From the NCBI RefSeq assembly GCF_029852145.1, contig NC_079976.1, positions 17,505,117-17,569,116 on the forward strand: a stretch of 64,000 nucleotides of DNA, given 5' to 3'. This DNA is from Microplitis mediator. Taxonomy: Eukaryota > Arthropoda > Insecta > Hymenoptera > Braconidae. Made by a program: the position numbers and the translations under genes. Shown here piece by piece: positions 44,062-56,103 of this stretch. Each line of letters opens with the position of its first letter. The stretch's first letter is position 1. The notes under the pieces were generated by a model. It saw only the letters and a program-made list of their open reading frames with translations. It was not told where the DNA came from and did no database searches.

Positions 44062-44483
44062 ATATATTTTTATAGATATTAAACATTGAAATGTAATAAA
44101 TTTGTAGTAATAAATAAAAATTTTTATATATTTATTAATTTTTGATGTTATTATAATAATTATTATTTATATTTGTGTTTAAAAAATGGAGATGGAGAGC
44201 GTAGTACCGATACAAAAAATAATATACATTTGGTACGCGGAGAAATTTTAGTAGTGAGTAATTTTGGTTTTGAGAAATTTTATAGCGAGAAATTTTTGTG
44301 TCGGATCAATTTTTGTTTGAGTAATTATTGCTGAGAAATTTTCGCATGACAAATTATTCCGGATTTATAAAGGCAGGGAGCCGCAGATTTCTATTATAGT
44401 TGGATTAATTTCATCACGCTTATGATCTACCCAACATTAAGTACATTGTTCTTTAATATCTATTTAATTGAAATCTGAATCTT
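44062..44483. other. AT-rich spacer, probable 3' end of MULE and insertion boundary
   Basis: No coding. Variants of gagaaattttngcg recur at about 44240-44350. Fanzor-like coding resumes on the minus strand by 44484. Confidence 0.35.
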
Positions 44484-46017
44484 TTAAACAAGCAATTTTT
44501 TTATTCTATTCAATGCATGCATTTGTAAATTATTTTTTAATGTGACTGTATAATTAACTACCAAATCTCCACAAACCGTACTTGAATATTTCATATTATA
44601 ATTAAATTCGTCAACTATCTTCAAATATTTATCACTAACTGAATTAAGATCATTAATGACTATCTTACTTTTACTTCTTATCAATTTGTAAACGAAATAT
44701 AAAAATTTTGGTTGACCGGTATTATATATAAGCCATTAAACGTGTCAAACGACATCAATAATGCATTAGTTTTATAAAAATAATTTATGTATAGTTGTAA
44801 ATTTAAAAATAAACGCGATAGACTACACGCATCTTGACGAATGATACTAATTATTTTTTGTCGTTGTTCTCTAGTTAACGCTGAAGCATTCCAAAAACTT
44901 GTCAACCCTTTTTAAATCGTATATATTCCAGTGTCTCTAAAATCATCGTCTAATGCCAATTTGCGCTTGGATGGTATATTTTTTAAACACAGCTCGGATG
45001 TTCTTCTAGTGTGTCCTTTCAACCCACAAAATTTACACTGAAGATTCTCTGTAAAGAAAATTTATTTTTAATTCTAAATCATTAAAGCTTAAAGTTTGAT
45101 TATTATAGGGGAAAGCGGAGGGGGAAGGAGAATGGACTCCCTAAAATTTTTGTCCATTCTAAATGACTTATGAACAAGAAAACCTTGCAAAATGTTTGAG
45201 AGGCAAAATTTTGAATTTTTAGGGGCAGATCTGGTGAAAAATCGTAGATACACAACGAAGGTAAGAAGGAAATCCTAATCCGAGTATTCGCGATCCTTGC
45301 TCTCGTACACTCGGCTTGAAGTGTCCTACTTTTCTCCCTTGATGTGTAATATATTACTGAGATGAAATTATTAATAGTGGAATTCTAGTAGATTTTTTAG
45401 AGAGCCCATTTTGTTCCAAATTTAAATTTTTCATTTTTGGAGCATATGGAATACGAATACATGACGAAAGAAGACCCAAAATTGTAAAAGCGGTAGAAAA
45501 AAATATATTAAAATCTTTTTTCAATAAAGGTAAAAGGGCTAGAAAAAAGTAAAACAAGTGAAAAATACTGAGGATATGAGCCCTTTTTTCTTAAGAGGTC
45601 CATTTTACCCCACCCCCTCTTCCCCTAATTTTTCTAATAATACTAACCATCTATTTTTTTTCTCAATTTTAGAAGCTCGTTTTGGAGGTGGTTTCTTATC
45701 ACGCACAATAATCCTTAAACACTCTTTTGAATTTGGTCTTGTGTGTGTGGTGCTTTTACAACGCCGACAATATTGTATTTTTTTATTTGATTTTGGTATA
45801 TCGATGTTGTCAACTTCATTATCGCTTAAACGAGGTTTTTTGGCATCAATGCTCATCTTCGAATCTTCTGTGTCAAAACTGTGTCAAAACTAACATTCTT
45901 CAGCATGTCAGCAACTGGCTCTATTTCAGCATTCCTCTTTTTAGCTCTTTGTCAACTCAATCTGCGTCGCTTCGCTCTCGTATCTTACAAGGGATGGTCA
46001 GCCCTTTGCCGTTTCAT
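44484..46017 (-). pseudogene. Fanzor/TnpB-like remnant, N-terminal part with two zinc knuckles
   Basis: Minus strand, starting with ATG at 46017: a basic NLS-like head with two in-frame stops, a frameshift caused by a tandem duplication of tgtgtcaaaac (about 45867-45889), then a knuckle CRRCKSTTHTRPNSKEC (about 45735-45785). A second knuckle, CKFCGLKGHTRRTSELC, lies at about 44985-45036 after an AG acceptor-like site. After a stop, 44905-44681 holds a helical block (TREQRQKIISIIRQDACS), and 44684-44484 ends TVTLKNNLQMHALNRIKKLL. That last block matches the Fanzor pattern where (E)NNI..HF.KR precedes the central domain. Between the knuckles, about 45103-45635, lies a hairpin element. The C-terminal part is at 33928-34770. 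Together they form one decayed gene. Confidence 0.52.
45103..45635. mobile_element. Small inverted-repeat (MITE-like) insertion inside Fanzor remnant
   Basis: Left end attataggggaaagcggagg and right end ccccctcttcccctaattttt are imperfect complements over about 40-45 bp. The segment separates the two zinc-knuckle parts and has no coding sequence. Confidence 0.5.
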
Positions 46018-46079
46018 AGTAATAACTACGATACTGAATTTCTGGAATTTGAAAATCATTATTTTTAAGCGTACCTAAC

Positions 46080-46537
46080 ATGACATCTAATTAATATTAA
46101 TATATATTTATAATCTTAAAACTAATCACTGCAAAGAGTGTCTATATTCGAAACTGTTTACGGCACTGATCTTTTAGGGTTTCGACTCTTAATATACACA
46201 ACTATTTACAATTTTCCACACAAGATGCGATAGGAATAAAAAAAAAGAGGATATTTATTAGTTTTTTTTTTTTAAATACGCTCAGCTTTCAATCAATAAG
46301 AAACATTGATCAACCTAGATTGATCTGTCTTATGCTTTCCATCATCATTGCGTAGTTGAATTTAAGGATAGCAATCGATGGATAAATGGGGTGGAACATG
46401 GAAAGAGGAACGTAGGTATTCTGTGCAGGGGTTTTTGAAACCCCCAGTTTATCGTACACAATATTTACCCTACAACTATTTACACTAGTTTAAATTACAC
46501 TTCACAGAGCGTGTTAATTTTTAATTGTTAGGTAAAA

Positions 46538-46575
<38 letters not shown>

Positions 46576-47656
46576 AGACAAATCGCTTTTCGTCTTCGCG
46601 ATTTTCACCAGCAGCCACCAGGATTCGCGGGTTGAACCCTGGCTTAGGCTGGCCTCTACGAAATTTTTATTTATGCTGGACAGAGCAGTGGGCTGGGGTT
46701 CTTGCAAAGCAAAGACCCGCACTTATTCAAACTCGGCAACGTATCAAAAGCTTATCAACTTACCTCACGGCTTATTATAAAATTATAGATTGTATTTATA
46801 TTATAGATTATACTTATTGGTAGTCGAGTTACTACTTGTAACTCAATTTATAATTATTATATCATATTACTCGGTGGTCTTACCAATATTTTAGGACTAG
46901 GATAGGACAAGGGCAATGTATAATGTCAAGGATTTATATTATCGAAATACGCAAGTTTATTGCCAATTGTAACAAAGATTCATTCACTTACATCAATTTC
47001 TGCAAGATACAATAACGCAGTCCTGGTTGGAACGCCGGATACGCAATCAGTAACTACGTGGAATAACGCCTTGTTATACACTGATTTTATTACTTAATTC
47101 TAATTTTATTACCGCGAATATGTCGCCGGTAACGTATAATGCTTTTAATACACTTAAATTTAATTATAATTACTAACCAATAAACAATAAAAGTATTACT
47201 CTGCAAGTTAATTGCCAGAAAGAAATATAAATTTTACAGAATATAAAGTACGTTAATATTGCAAGTATAATTGCCTGATTAATAATCAATACTAAATAAT
47301 AAAGACGTCTGAACGCTAATTAATCCAGGATCGAAGTGAAGTTCAATCACCGTAGGGTCTTAGGGCTGAGTTTTTTGGGCTTGCTCCCCACTCCCCCTCA
47401 CGGTCATGCGTTGAGGTGATACTTAGTCATGTGACCATGGCACTATGACTCTAGCTTTAGGCGGTTTCAGACGGCAACGAGACGGGGAAAAATGGGAACC
47501 GCAAGGCTGAGGGAGAAGATGACAATTCACATTGTCTCAATATATATCCTATATATATAGATATACAACTATATACACTATTTACACTATTTACAATCAC
47601 TTTAGAGCGTCTATTTTTATTTACAGTTATTTAAACTATTTACAATGACTCTTTAG
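46080..47656. other. Non-coding interval
   Basis: AT-rich with a (TA)n run at about 46540. It shares acaactatttacac-type motifs at about 46200, 46460 and 47570. No gene is supported; a less AT-rich patch at 46590-46740 shows no conserved product. Confidence 0.45.
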
Positions 47657-47953
47657 TTATTTTTTGCGCTGACCGAGGCACAAAGCTTTTATTGTTGGAG
47701 TCTCTTTACTTTGCCTATATTGAAGAGTCCCTTCTTTATTTTGCGTAACTATGAACAACTGATTTTCATCATTTCTTGCTCTAAATCGTCTCCCCTTTTT
47801 TTGCGGTAACGGACGGGCTTCCATTTCACTGAGCAGTGGAATCTTTTTTTCATAATCCTGAATCGACAGTAGACCACTAACTTGTCTCGGTTGGTCTACT
47901 GTCAACTCAGGATTCGCCTCCTCACCGAAATCGATTGAGAAATCCCCGTCGTC

Positions 47954-47968
47954 ATAATCATGATGATT
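47954..47968. repeat. Target-site duplication of R1-like LINE (left)
   Basis: ATAATCATGATGATT, identical to 50066-50080. Confidence 0.9.
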
Positions 47969-50065
47969 TTTTTTTTTTTTTTTTTTTTTTTTGCTGGGAA
48001 GAGGGTGAGGGAAAAATGCTGTCACGCACCGTAGAAGACAATACCCATATGAAAAGCATGAACTGCCCCTCATATGCATATTGCCCTCCGTGTGCCGGAC
48101 TCCTCCCCCAAGGATGTATCACTTAAGATTTTACTCTAAGTAGATAACTGTATCCTTGGGGGCCCTACCGGCTAAAAACCTCACTCTCTTCCTTCTTCGG
48201 ACCTAGCACTGCGGGACCGCGTGAGCATTACTTCGCAGTGCTAGTCCTCCTCTTCATGTCGCCGCCGCTGTCTCTCTTCTCATTCTACTTGAATCTCTTC
48301 CTTTTTCTTTTCCATCAACACTTCTCGGGCGTACGTTGTCATGGTCTTAAAATTGTCTGCCGTCGCCAACATCCAAGGTATCACCAGGCGGCATTTGGCA
48401 CTTCTTTCTCCCCCTGAAAGCGCAGCCGTATTTCAGACCAACGCTGACAGGAAAAGAAAGTGTGGTCGTCAGAGTCGACAACTTGCGGACAGTACTGGCA
48501 ATAAGGATCGGTTCGGATCCTCATGCGATACAAGTACTCATTAAACTGGCCATGACCGGACAGAAATTGGGAAAGGTAGTAATCTCCCTCTCCTTCTTTC
48601 CGTGAAATCCAGTCACGGACTCGTTTAATGAGCCTGAATGTCCAACGTCCCGTTTCCGCAGATTCCCATCGCTCTGGCCAGTTTCAGGGTCTCCTCGCGT
48701 TCTCGAGCCTTAACTCTTTCCAACGGTTCTTTCTCAGCCCGACGGGCATCCCAGATGCGTCTCCTTTCGAACCCTAAAAGGTCGATCGGAATCACACCCG
48801 CGATGACCATCACGGCTGCTTCCGAAACCGCTCGGTAAGCGCAAGCTATCCTCAGTGCGCCTCTCCGTTGAACAGACGCCAGTCGTCGACGATAGCATTC
48901 TACTTTAAGTGACTCAGGCCAGATTTCTGCTCCGTAAAGCATTATCGAGTTTGAGACACTTATGAGAGCTCGTCTATGGCTGCTCCTCGGTCCTCCGACG
49001 TTCGGCATCAACCGAGAAAGGTTTGCTACCAACGTTGCCGCTTTATTAGCCGCACCGACAATCTGATCGCGAAACGTAAGTTTCGTATCGATCGTCACCC
49101 CGAGGTATTTCAGAGAACTTCCACTCTCGACGTGTTGATTCACGACGAGAGCACGGAAAGGACTCGGAAACCACCTCTGGGTTGTGAATACTATAACCTC
49201 AGTTTTCGCCTTAGCTAATGCCATACCATGGTCATTTAGCCAAGCGTCCACTTTGGTCGCGACCAGGCTTGCTCATCTTTGCGCACTCTCGTAAGAGCGC
49301 GCAAGGATTAGTGCTGCCACATCGTCAGCAAACCCCTCCAGTATCACCTCACTCGGTAGGTCTAGACGTAGAAGTGCGTCGTAAAGGATGATCTTGAGTT
49401 CCGGTCCTAAGACAGAACCCTGAGCCGCTCTTCCACTCAGCTTCTTCATCATCTCGCCAAAAGTAGTCTCATAGATCAAAAAACGATCACGTAAGTAGTC
49501 GTCAATGATCCGAATGAGATACTCGGACAGACCTGATTTCCGAAGCGCTTCCATTATATCCGGCCATCGTGCCGAATTGAATGCATTTTTGACATTGAAT
49601 GTCATCATAATGCATACTGGACGGGATCGATGGTTTCCCGTCCAAGCTCTTCTGGCAAATGAAAGCGCTTCCGAAATAGCACCGATTGTGCTACGACCTA
49701 GCCGAAAACCATGTTGGTTTTCCGCTAGACCACCGGCATCCACAACTTCAATTCTCAGTCGATTTCGAATTAACGATTCGAGAATTTTTCCAGCTACGTC
49801 CAGCATGCAAAGTGGCCTGTAGGACGAAGGAGTAACAGGCGAACCTTTTCCTTTGTCGAACAGGACTAACCTTTGCAGCTTCCATCGTGCAGGAAAAACT
49901 CCAACCGAAATGCAGGAGTTGTAAGCACTCAAAAGCAGTTGTTCGTGCTGAGGGAGGAGGGCCTTATAAACCTCAACGGGGATACCGTCGGGGCCCGGGG
50001 CCTTTCCTCCTTTGAGACTCTTTACAACCACCCGCAGTTCAGCTGCTGAGAAAGGTGGACACTCG
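47969..50065 (-). mobile_element. R1-clade-like non-LTR retrotransposon, 5'-truncated, poly(A)-tailed
   Basis: Flanked by a 15-bp duplication (47954-47968 and 50066-50080). The poly(A) tail is the T-run after 47968. The 5' end stops inside the RT domain, so the AP-endonuclease half and ORF1 are lost. Confidence 0.88.
48277..50065 (-). pseudogene. R1-like reverse transcriptase remnant, multiply broken
   Basis: RT blocks on the minus strand: GGKAPGPDGIP (about 49995), NQHGFRLGRST (about 49710), motif A region TFNVKNAFNSARW (about 49585; the usual Asp is Asn), AAQGSVLGP (about 49420), FADD (about 49330) and LKYLGVTID (about 49110). In-frame TGA at 49273-49275. Frame changes near 48645, where GRWTFRLIK continues in another frame, and again near 48390. 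A C-terminal knuckle CQYC...H..FSC lies at about 48450-48500. The reading appears to end near 48277. Catalytic loss, nonsense codon and frameshifts make it inactive. Confidence 0.82.
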
Positions 50066-50080
50066 ATAATCATGATGATT
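50066..50080. repeat. Target-site duplication of R1-like LINE (right)
   Basis: ATAATCATGATGATT, identical to 47954-47968. Confidence 0.9.
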
Positions 50081-50402
50081 AAGATTTGGAGGATAGTAAA
50101 CAAAGGGTTTAGTCTTGATGATTGGTGGGGGATCCATTTTAATACCGGAAACCACCGTTTTCGAGGTTGATGGTTCGGCCCGGATTTCTAATGGCTGGTC
50201 CTCTACCATTTCCTCTTCACTTTCTGATGTATAAACCGGACTGTCCGACATTCATCCAGCTTAACTTTGGCTCTTTTTTTCCAGCCGCTTTGCTGCGGCC
50301 TGCCTCATTGGGCACCATACGGTTTAATAATTGCTGCCGCAATTTGATTACTTGACTACCCCAATTGTCCTCCTCCTTTATTTTCCGTTTACGCCCTGAC
50401 AT

Positions 50403-52343
50403 CTTCTGTTGTTTTTAAAACAGAAAAAAGGAATCTGTCATTACACAGAAGAAAAGGTTTTTTTAGCACAAAAAATTTTTACTTGCCCAAAAACAAATTT
50501 TACTTGCACTAAAAAATGTCTTTCATTATAAAATGAAAAAAATAAATTTTCTCGAGCAGAGAAAAATTTTTTTTAAGCGACAACAATTTTCTTGCGACAA
50601 GAAATTTTTTTTTTCTGTTCTATCTAAAGTTGATATTGAAACATTTATTACTTTTTATGGTAAAATGGGGTAACCCTCAAAAAAGACACTAGGGTTTTTT
50701 TTTATCGTAAATTAATAAGAAAAAAAATTTAATCGATTTTATACTATTTTCTTACAAATTCTAAAACTTGCTTACTTATAAATTCAAACGTGATTTTGGA
50801 CGGTTTAAGAAACATTGATAAGAAAAAAAACTTTTTAAAAAACTTTAGTTGTTCCCCGTTTTTCCTCCCCCCACCCCTTTTCTACATCCTTATTAATCAT
50901 TTATTTCTTTCCTTCCTCAATATTAATCTGGTCATCCGTTTATTTGAATCTAATTTAAAACAGTTAATTTATTCCTAAGCTACCGAATACTCAATCTTAT
51001 GTAGATTATATTTTTTTTTTTCAACTAATAATGAGAAATAATTTCGAAGTAGAAAATAGTAAATTAAAAATATTATGTTAGTTATTTGTTTTTCAATTTA
51101 AGGGCATTCTTAGAAAGTACCCCCCTCGCCTACCTTTTAAAAATATGCGATGACTTAACTGTAATAACCGTATTCAAAATTTATTAATTAATTATAAAAA
51201 AAAATAAAACCTTAATTAAAAAGAAGACACTGTAGTTACAATTGCGCCGAGATATGGAATTTTACAAAAATTACTCACAGTTGTTATCAATCAAAAGTCA
51301 AACAAAATTTATAGAATCCATTCTAGCCTACGAAGATTAATAATAATGGCCCTTATCTTATTTTTAATAAGTTCTAAATTAATTTTAATTGCAATAAATT
51401 AATTACGTTTAATAAATTCAAAGTGTTTAAGTTTTCGGTTATGGAAATTTAAGCCCGCCACCCCTCTCCTCCTTTCAACCCTCCATGAAAGCAGCGCCAC
51501 TTTGATGTTATCGGATGTGACGATAAATATCTCGAGTGAGCCGTATTAAATATAAAAATAAGCGTATCAAAATTTTATTGGTTAAAAAAAAATCGAAAAT
51601 TAATATTGATTAACAAAGAACGTAGTACTAATTCCACCGAGGTATAGATTTAAAAAAAAAACTATTTACAATATTAATCTCACATTTATAACTCTAATAA
51701 TTTTTAATTGATTAATAAAAGTTTAATACGATTATTTTTTATTTAAGGGGTTAGGGGTACTCAGGGGTATGAAAAAATGATGATTTTCAATAATTTTTTT
51801 TTTGTAGTTAATTACTTTATTTGACAAAAATAAAAACATAGCTTTATTAGAACACGTTTCGATTTGACTTCACGAAAATTTCAAAAAAAAAAATTAATAA
51901 TTCAAAAAGTTATCGCTGTTTTTGTAGAGCCCGTTCCTCCCGAAGTCCTTTGCGGTGATCATCATAAGTCCTTGGAGATTCATCTAAAATCAATCGGACA
52001 AGAAAAATTAGTTTTATTAATAGATAATCTTGTGCCTGATCGAAGCTTTTTTTTTTTTTTTCGAAATTAACAAAATGGCGGCCTCAGGAAATTTTTTTCA
52101 AATTTTCGAGAAAAAAACCGACAGTTTATTGTTAAAAAAAAATCGAAATTTTTGAAAAAAAAAAAAATCCTTCGATCAGGCACGAGTTTTTAATGTATTT
52201 CAAAAGTACAATAAATTTTATTGAAATCTACCGAGCAGTTTTTAAGTTACAGTGATCACCAGTTCAGAAAACATAGTTTTGAGAAAAACGCATTTAAAGT
52301 TTTGCTATGGATTTATGTCGAATTATAAGAATTATTTAATAAC
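50403..52343. other. Non-coding interval with a degenerate inverted-repeat element
   Basis: 50440-50600 has repeated acaaaaatttttacttgc-like phrases. 51113-51260 matches the reverse complement of 3240-3390. 51180-51740 resembles a decayed hairpin related to 60105-61150, sharing gaaagcagcgccac (about 51487). taaggggttaggggta (about 51745) reappears inverted at about 53770-53790 and may be the terminal repeat of the Mutator-like derivative. Confidence 0.4.
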
Positions 52344-53304
52344 TTACACTGAGTCATCTATTCCTGGACCATATAATAGCTCTTCAGCCGACATAGCAGC
52401 TTCCAAAATATCGATTTGCTGGTGCCTACGTTGCAATCGACCTTCTCGGGTGTTATCATTAGCGCGCTTATCTGCTACTTTGATACGTGCAGCATCCATT
52501 CTTTCTGCATACCGATGAGAATTAGGCCCACAATTAAGTCCTAGTGTATTCATCAAGACTAATAATGAATTTATACCCTCATTAAATATACACATAGCAA
52601 CGTATGCAGCTATTTGTACGATAGTAAAACTAGTATTTACCGTTTTTGGGCATATTTTCCATACTAGTTGGTTAAAGCTTTCATTATTATTCTGATTGAA
52701 TCCACCTACACATCTTGAAAGTAAATTTTCATTACTAAGATCTTCGTATATAGGCTTGATAGCTTTTAAAACATCAGAAGGTAAAGGAGAATAATCGTGA
52801 GAAAAGGTATCAAGCTCTCCTCTTGCTTCAGCGCGCTGGTAAGAGCACCAAGATTCTTCGCCTTTTGGACACATATCATGATTCGGTTTTTCATCACTCG
52901 AGCCGTAGTGATAAAAGGTTGCCATTATAGCAGATTTCATATTTTCAACAGGAAGGAATATATTCATTTCCACAGTTATTACATGCAACTACAATTTTGA
53001 ATCCCAGCCCACGTGTACTTGCTGTTTGAAACACTACATTTCCATCACATTTTTTACATTTTATAAGAGCAGAAATTGCAGTGAATACCTGAATAAAATT
53101 TATTATTCGAAATTCAGTACTGCTGTCTTCAGGTACATCATCTTCAGTGTTTTGTTTTAATTTTTTAGAAGATGTACTCTGAATACTTTCATCACGTTCG
53201 GCTGTTTTCGGATTAAAAACATTCTTTCTTTTGACTGAACGTGACTTATTAATTTTTTCAGAACTCCGAAGTTCTCTTGAAACCTTTCTAGAATCACGTC
53301 CCAT
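52344..53304 (-). pseudogene. Mutator-like transposase-domain protein, internal-deletion derivative
   Basis: ATG at 53304. A basic head leads to a zinc-binding CKKCDGNVVFQTAS..GLGFKIVV.CNNC block (about 52985-53090) typical of the N-terminus of insect mutator-like transposase-domain proteins. At about 52955 the frame changes and jumps to the C-terminal part: MKSAIMATFYHYGSS, CPKGEESWCSYQRA, LSNENLLSRCVGGFNQNNNESFNQLVW, and stop at 52344. The central several-hundred-residue DDE part is missing, so it cannot transpose alone. The tail is well kept. Confidence 0.72.
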
Positions 53305-53482
53305 GGTTAATAATTTAATTCACTTGAGAAATAATTTATCACAAAACTATCGACTGATCAGTGCAACGACTACAGGTATACTGGCAACCAAAAATTATTT
53401 TTCAGTTCTTGTACTACCTACAAATTGTGAATATATGTAGAAGGATATATATATATATAGAAGGATATATATATTTATATAT

Positions 53483-53533
<51 letters not shown>

Positions 53534-54240
53534 ATAAATACATTAAAATGGGGAGATATTCATGACAATGAAACCCGAAAGGTCGGTTGCTTGCAGCTGT
53601 TTCTAGCTACCTGCTCTCGAATGCCACGTAGCACCCGAGCGTCCTTTGGTCATTGTTAAATAACTCGAAAAGAATTTGTCGGATTCACTTCAAATTTTCA
53701 CACAATATTTTTAAAATATTATACTTTAAGAAAATGCAAAAAAAAAAAAATCGATTTTTTGAAAATTCTGACTACCCCTAACCCCTTAATACAGCTCAAA
53801 AACTGTAGGAAGTTTTGGAACACCCTAATAGGTATACATAAACGTGAATTGAGCACAGATATATGCGTTGCCACGGTAAAAAAAAATCTGGGCATTAGTT
53901 GGCCCTGCGGGCCAACCCCAAAACTTTCCGCAGTTTTCGAGCTCCTTGAGTGTTTTAATTTTTTTTTTTATTGTAGTTTGACTTAATGAGATTGTTGGTT
54001 TGTCTGAACTAAATAATAAATTCGAAATGATACAACTATATAACGAGAAATTACAACAGGGTATGTCTCAACCTTGCCAAATTTGGCCCCTTTATTAAAT
54101 GATGTTATTAAGGGCGCCACTGGAAGTTAAGACTCGGCCTTCCAGAACCGGAGATGTTATAGTATGAAATCAGGGTCGTTGAAATGTATAAGAGTGAGGA
54201 GATTGAGGGATTAAATTAATTTCTACACACAATTTAAATC
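53305..54240. other. Non-coding interval with TA repeat
   Basis: tatatatag-rich block at 53440-53530 includes two copies of agaaggatatatatat. No gene is supported; a GC-richer patch at 53570-53650 shows no product. Confidence 0.4.
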
Positions 54241-54339
54241 AATATAAGTTCACTTTTATTTAACAAATCACAATTATGTCCACCGGGCTATTATTCCTTA
54301 TAACTATTTTTAACAAAACCGACTTCGTCCTCTTACAAC

Positions 54340-55080
54340 TGATTAACTAAAATTTTGTCCACCGGACTTTTATTATTTATACAAACAAGTCCCCTGGACT
54401 TTCATATTAAATTGGCCACCGGCCAGATCTCCTGGATCTTTTAATTAAATGACGACGAGTCCCCTGGACTTTTATGACGAATTGGCCACCGGCCTGATCC
54501 CCTGGATCTTTTATTATTTTAACGAACGAGTCCCCTGGACTTTTATAACGAAATGGCTACCGGCCTGATCTCCTGGATCTTTTAATTAAATGACGACGAG
54601 TCCCCTGGACTTTTATGACGAATTGGCCACCGGCCTGATCCCCTGGATCTTTTATTATTTTAACGAACGAGTCCCCTGGACTTTTATAACGAAATGGCCA
54701 CCGGCCAGATCTCCTGGATGTTTTAATTAAATGACGACGAGTCCCCTGGACTTTTATGACGAATTGGCCACCGGCCTGATCCCCTGGATCTTTTATTATT
54801 TTAACGAACGAGTCCCCTGGACTTTTATAACGAAATGGCCACCGGCCAGATCTCCTGGATCTTTTAATTAAATGACGACGAGTCCCCTTGACTTTTATGA
54901 CGAATTGGCCACCGGCCTGATCCCCTGGATCTTTTATTATTTTAACGAACGAGTCCCGTGGACTTTTATAACGAAATGGCCACCAGCCTGATCCCCTGGA
55001 TCTTAATTAAATTAGTCCCCTGGACTTTATACAAAAATGGCCACCGGCCTGATCCCCTGGATCAAATTTTATTTAAAATA
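54340..55080 (+). repeat. 141-bp tandem repeat built of cccctggact / ccggcctgatcccctggatc units
   Basis: The phrase gacgacgagtcccctggac recurs at 54451, 54592, 54733 and 54874, exactly 141 bp apart. Each unit contains two sub-units of gtcccctggacttttat(g/a)acga(a)(t/a)tggccaccggcc(t/a)gatc(c/t)cctggatctttt, so it is a higher-order repeat. Decayed units continue to about 55110, with tgtccac(c/t)gg-type motifs before and after. Confidence 0.9.
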
Positions 55081-55559
55081 AATTGGCAACTTGCCAGATC
55101 CCCTGGATCTATCATTTTAAAACATTTCCACAGGAAATTTAATTTTTCTCACATACACACACGTTTTTACACTCGAGTCCCCAGGACTCTATTCACACTC
55201 ACACACACGCGTTTACAATGTATTAATTCAGCTTTATTTTATTATTAATTCGTCCCCAGGACTTTATTCACACCTGTTCATACTCGTTATAATTTATTCT
55301 TTTACCGACTGAATTCCCGCAATTTTTCATTAATCTCGTTTTAATTCCTTGTCCACTGGACTAAATTTATTCGTACATTTATTTCATAATTTTCTGACTA
55401 TAAAATTTAACACGATAATTTTTCAACACGACAAAATTTATTTTCTTTCTATAATTTTATACTTAAATTTTCCACGACGATATTTTATGTTTCCAGTTTT
55501 TCAAGTATCGAGTTTTGGATAAAGAAGTTACTGATACTAGAAAACTGACGCCACCGACT

Positions 55560-56103
55560 GACTCTCTCTCTCTCTCTCTCTCTGTAAGTACATAAGCACA
55601 TTATTTTTCTGCTCTGCCGTTAGAACTTGATTCTGCTGTTTTTTGCCTCCGGGCATTTTTTGTTTCAGAACTATTGCAAGCACAAAACTGCAATCTACAA
55701 GCTGAGATATAAATTTTTATTATCCGTGCCTTGTGGATTGTTTAATGATTAAATTAAATATTTTTAACATTGAAGAGGTTAGTTCTCAGTGTCTCGTGTA
55801 GAAGTGGATTGGTAACATAGAGATCATCGATCGATTTTACTAGTGACAGCATATGATAATCAGTAGACATCAGTTTGTTACTCACTTTGATGGTAAGGTA
55901 GCATCATTTAGAGTGTTACCTTAGTGGTATTATCATCCTTGTTAACATCAATTTGCTGTACTGTGCTGTAGTACACCAACTTTTTGGCTAAGTTGTCATC
56001 GAATTGTTTTGAACAAATTAAATTTTGGAGTCATTGGTTGTCATGAACAAATTGATTTCTTAGATAACCTTGCACGGCTATTTGACTTTGTAGTGATTGT
56101 GTT
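55560..56103 (+). other. Putative 5' untranslated region of LINE
   Basis: Starts with a (CT)n run at 55560-55583. No long frame. It precedes the ORF1-like frame with no evident splice signal. Confidence 0.35.

Larger units (their letters stand above)
47657..50402 (-). pseudogene. Unidentified charged-protein gene interrupted by an R1-like LINE
   Basis: 5' part 50402-50081 and 3' part 47968-47657 flank the LINE. Two overlapping minus-strand frames begin at ATG 50402 (61 residues, Lys-rich, ends at 50217) and ATG 50251 (acidic, ESEEEMVEDQP). The second frame is cut at 50080 and stays in the same frame at 47968, because LINE plus one target copy is 2112 nt. It continues through an acidic run (DDGDFSIDFGEE) to a basic tail ending GQRKK at 47657. 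The overlap of the two frames could be a frameshift lesion or two genes. I do not recognise the protein. It has no membrane segment or signal peptide, and its charged low-complexity character recalls ORF1-like or viral phospho-type proteins, but that is only an impression. Confidence 0.5.

Noticed and set aside
46620..46650. gggttgaaccc resembling a tRNA B box
   Set aside because: No A box, acceptor stem or anticodon arm around it.
54340..55080. Regularly spaced repeats as a CRISPR array
   Set aside because: Units are contiguous 141-bp tandem repeats without unique spacers, in a eukaryotic setting.
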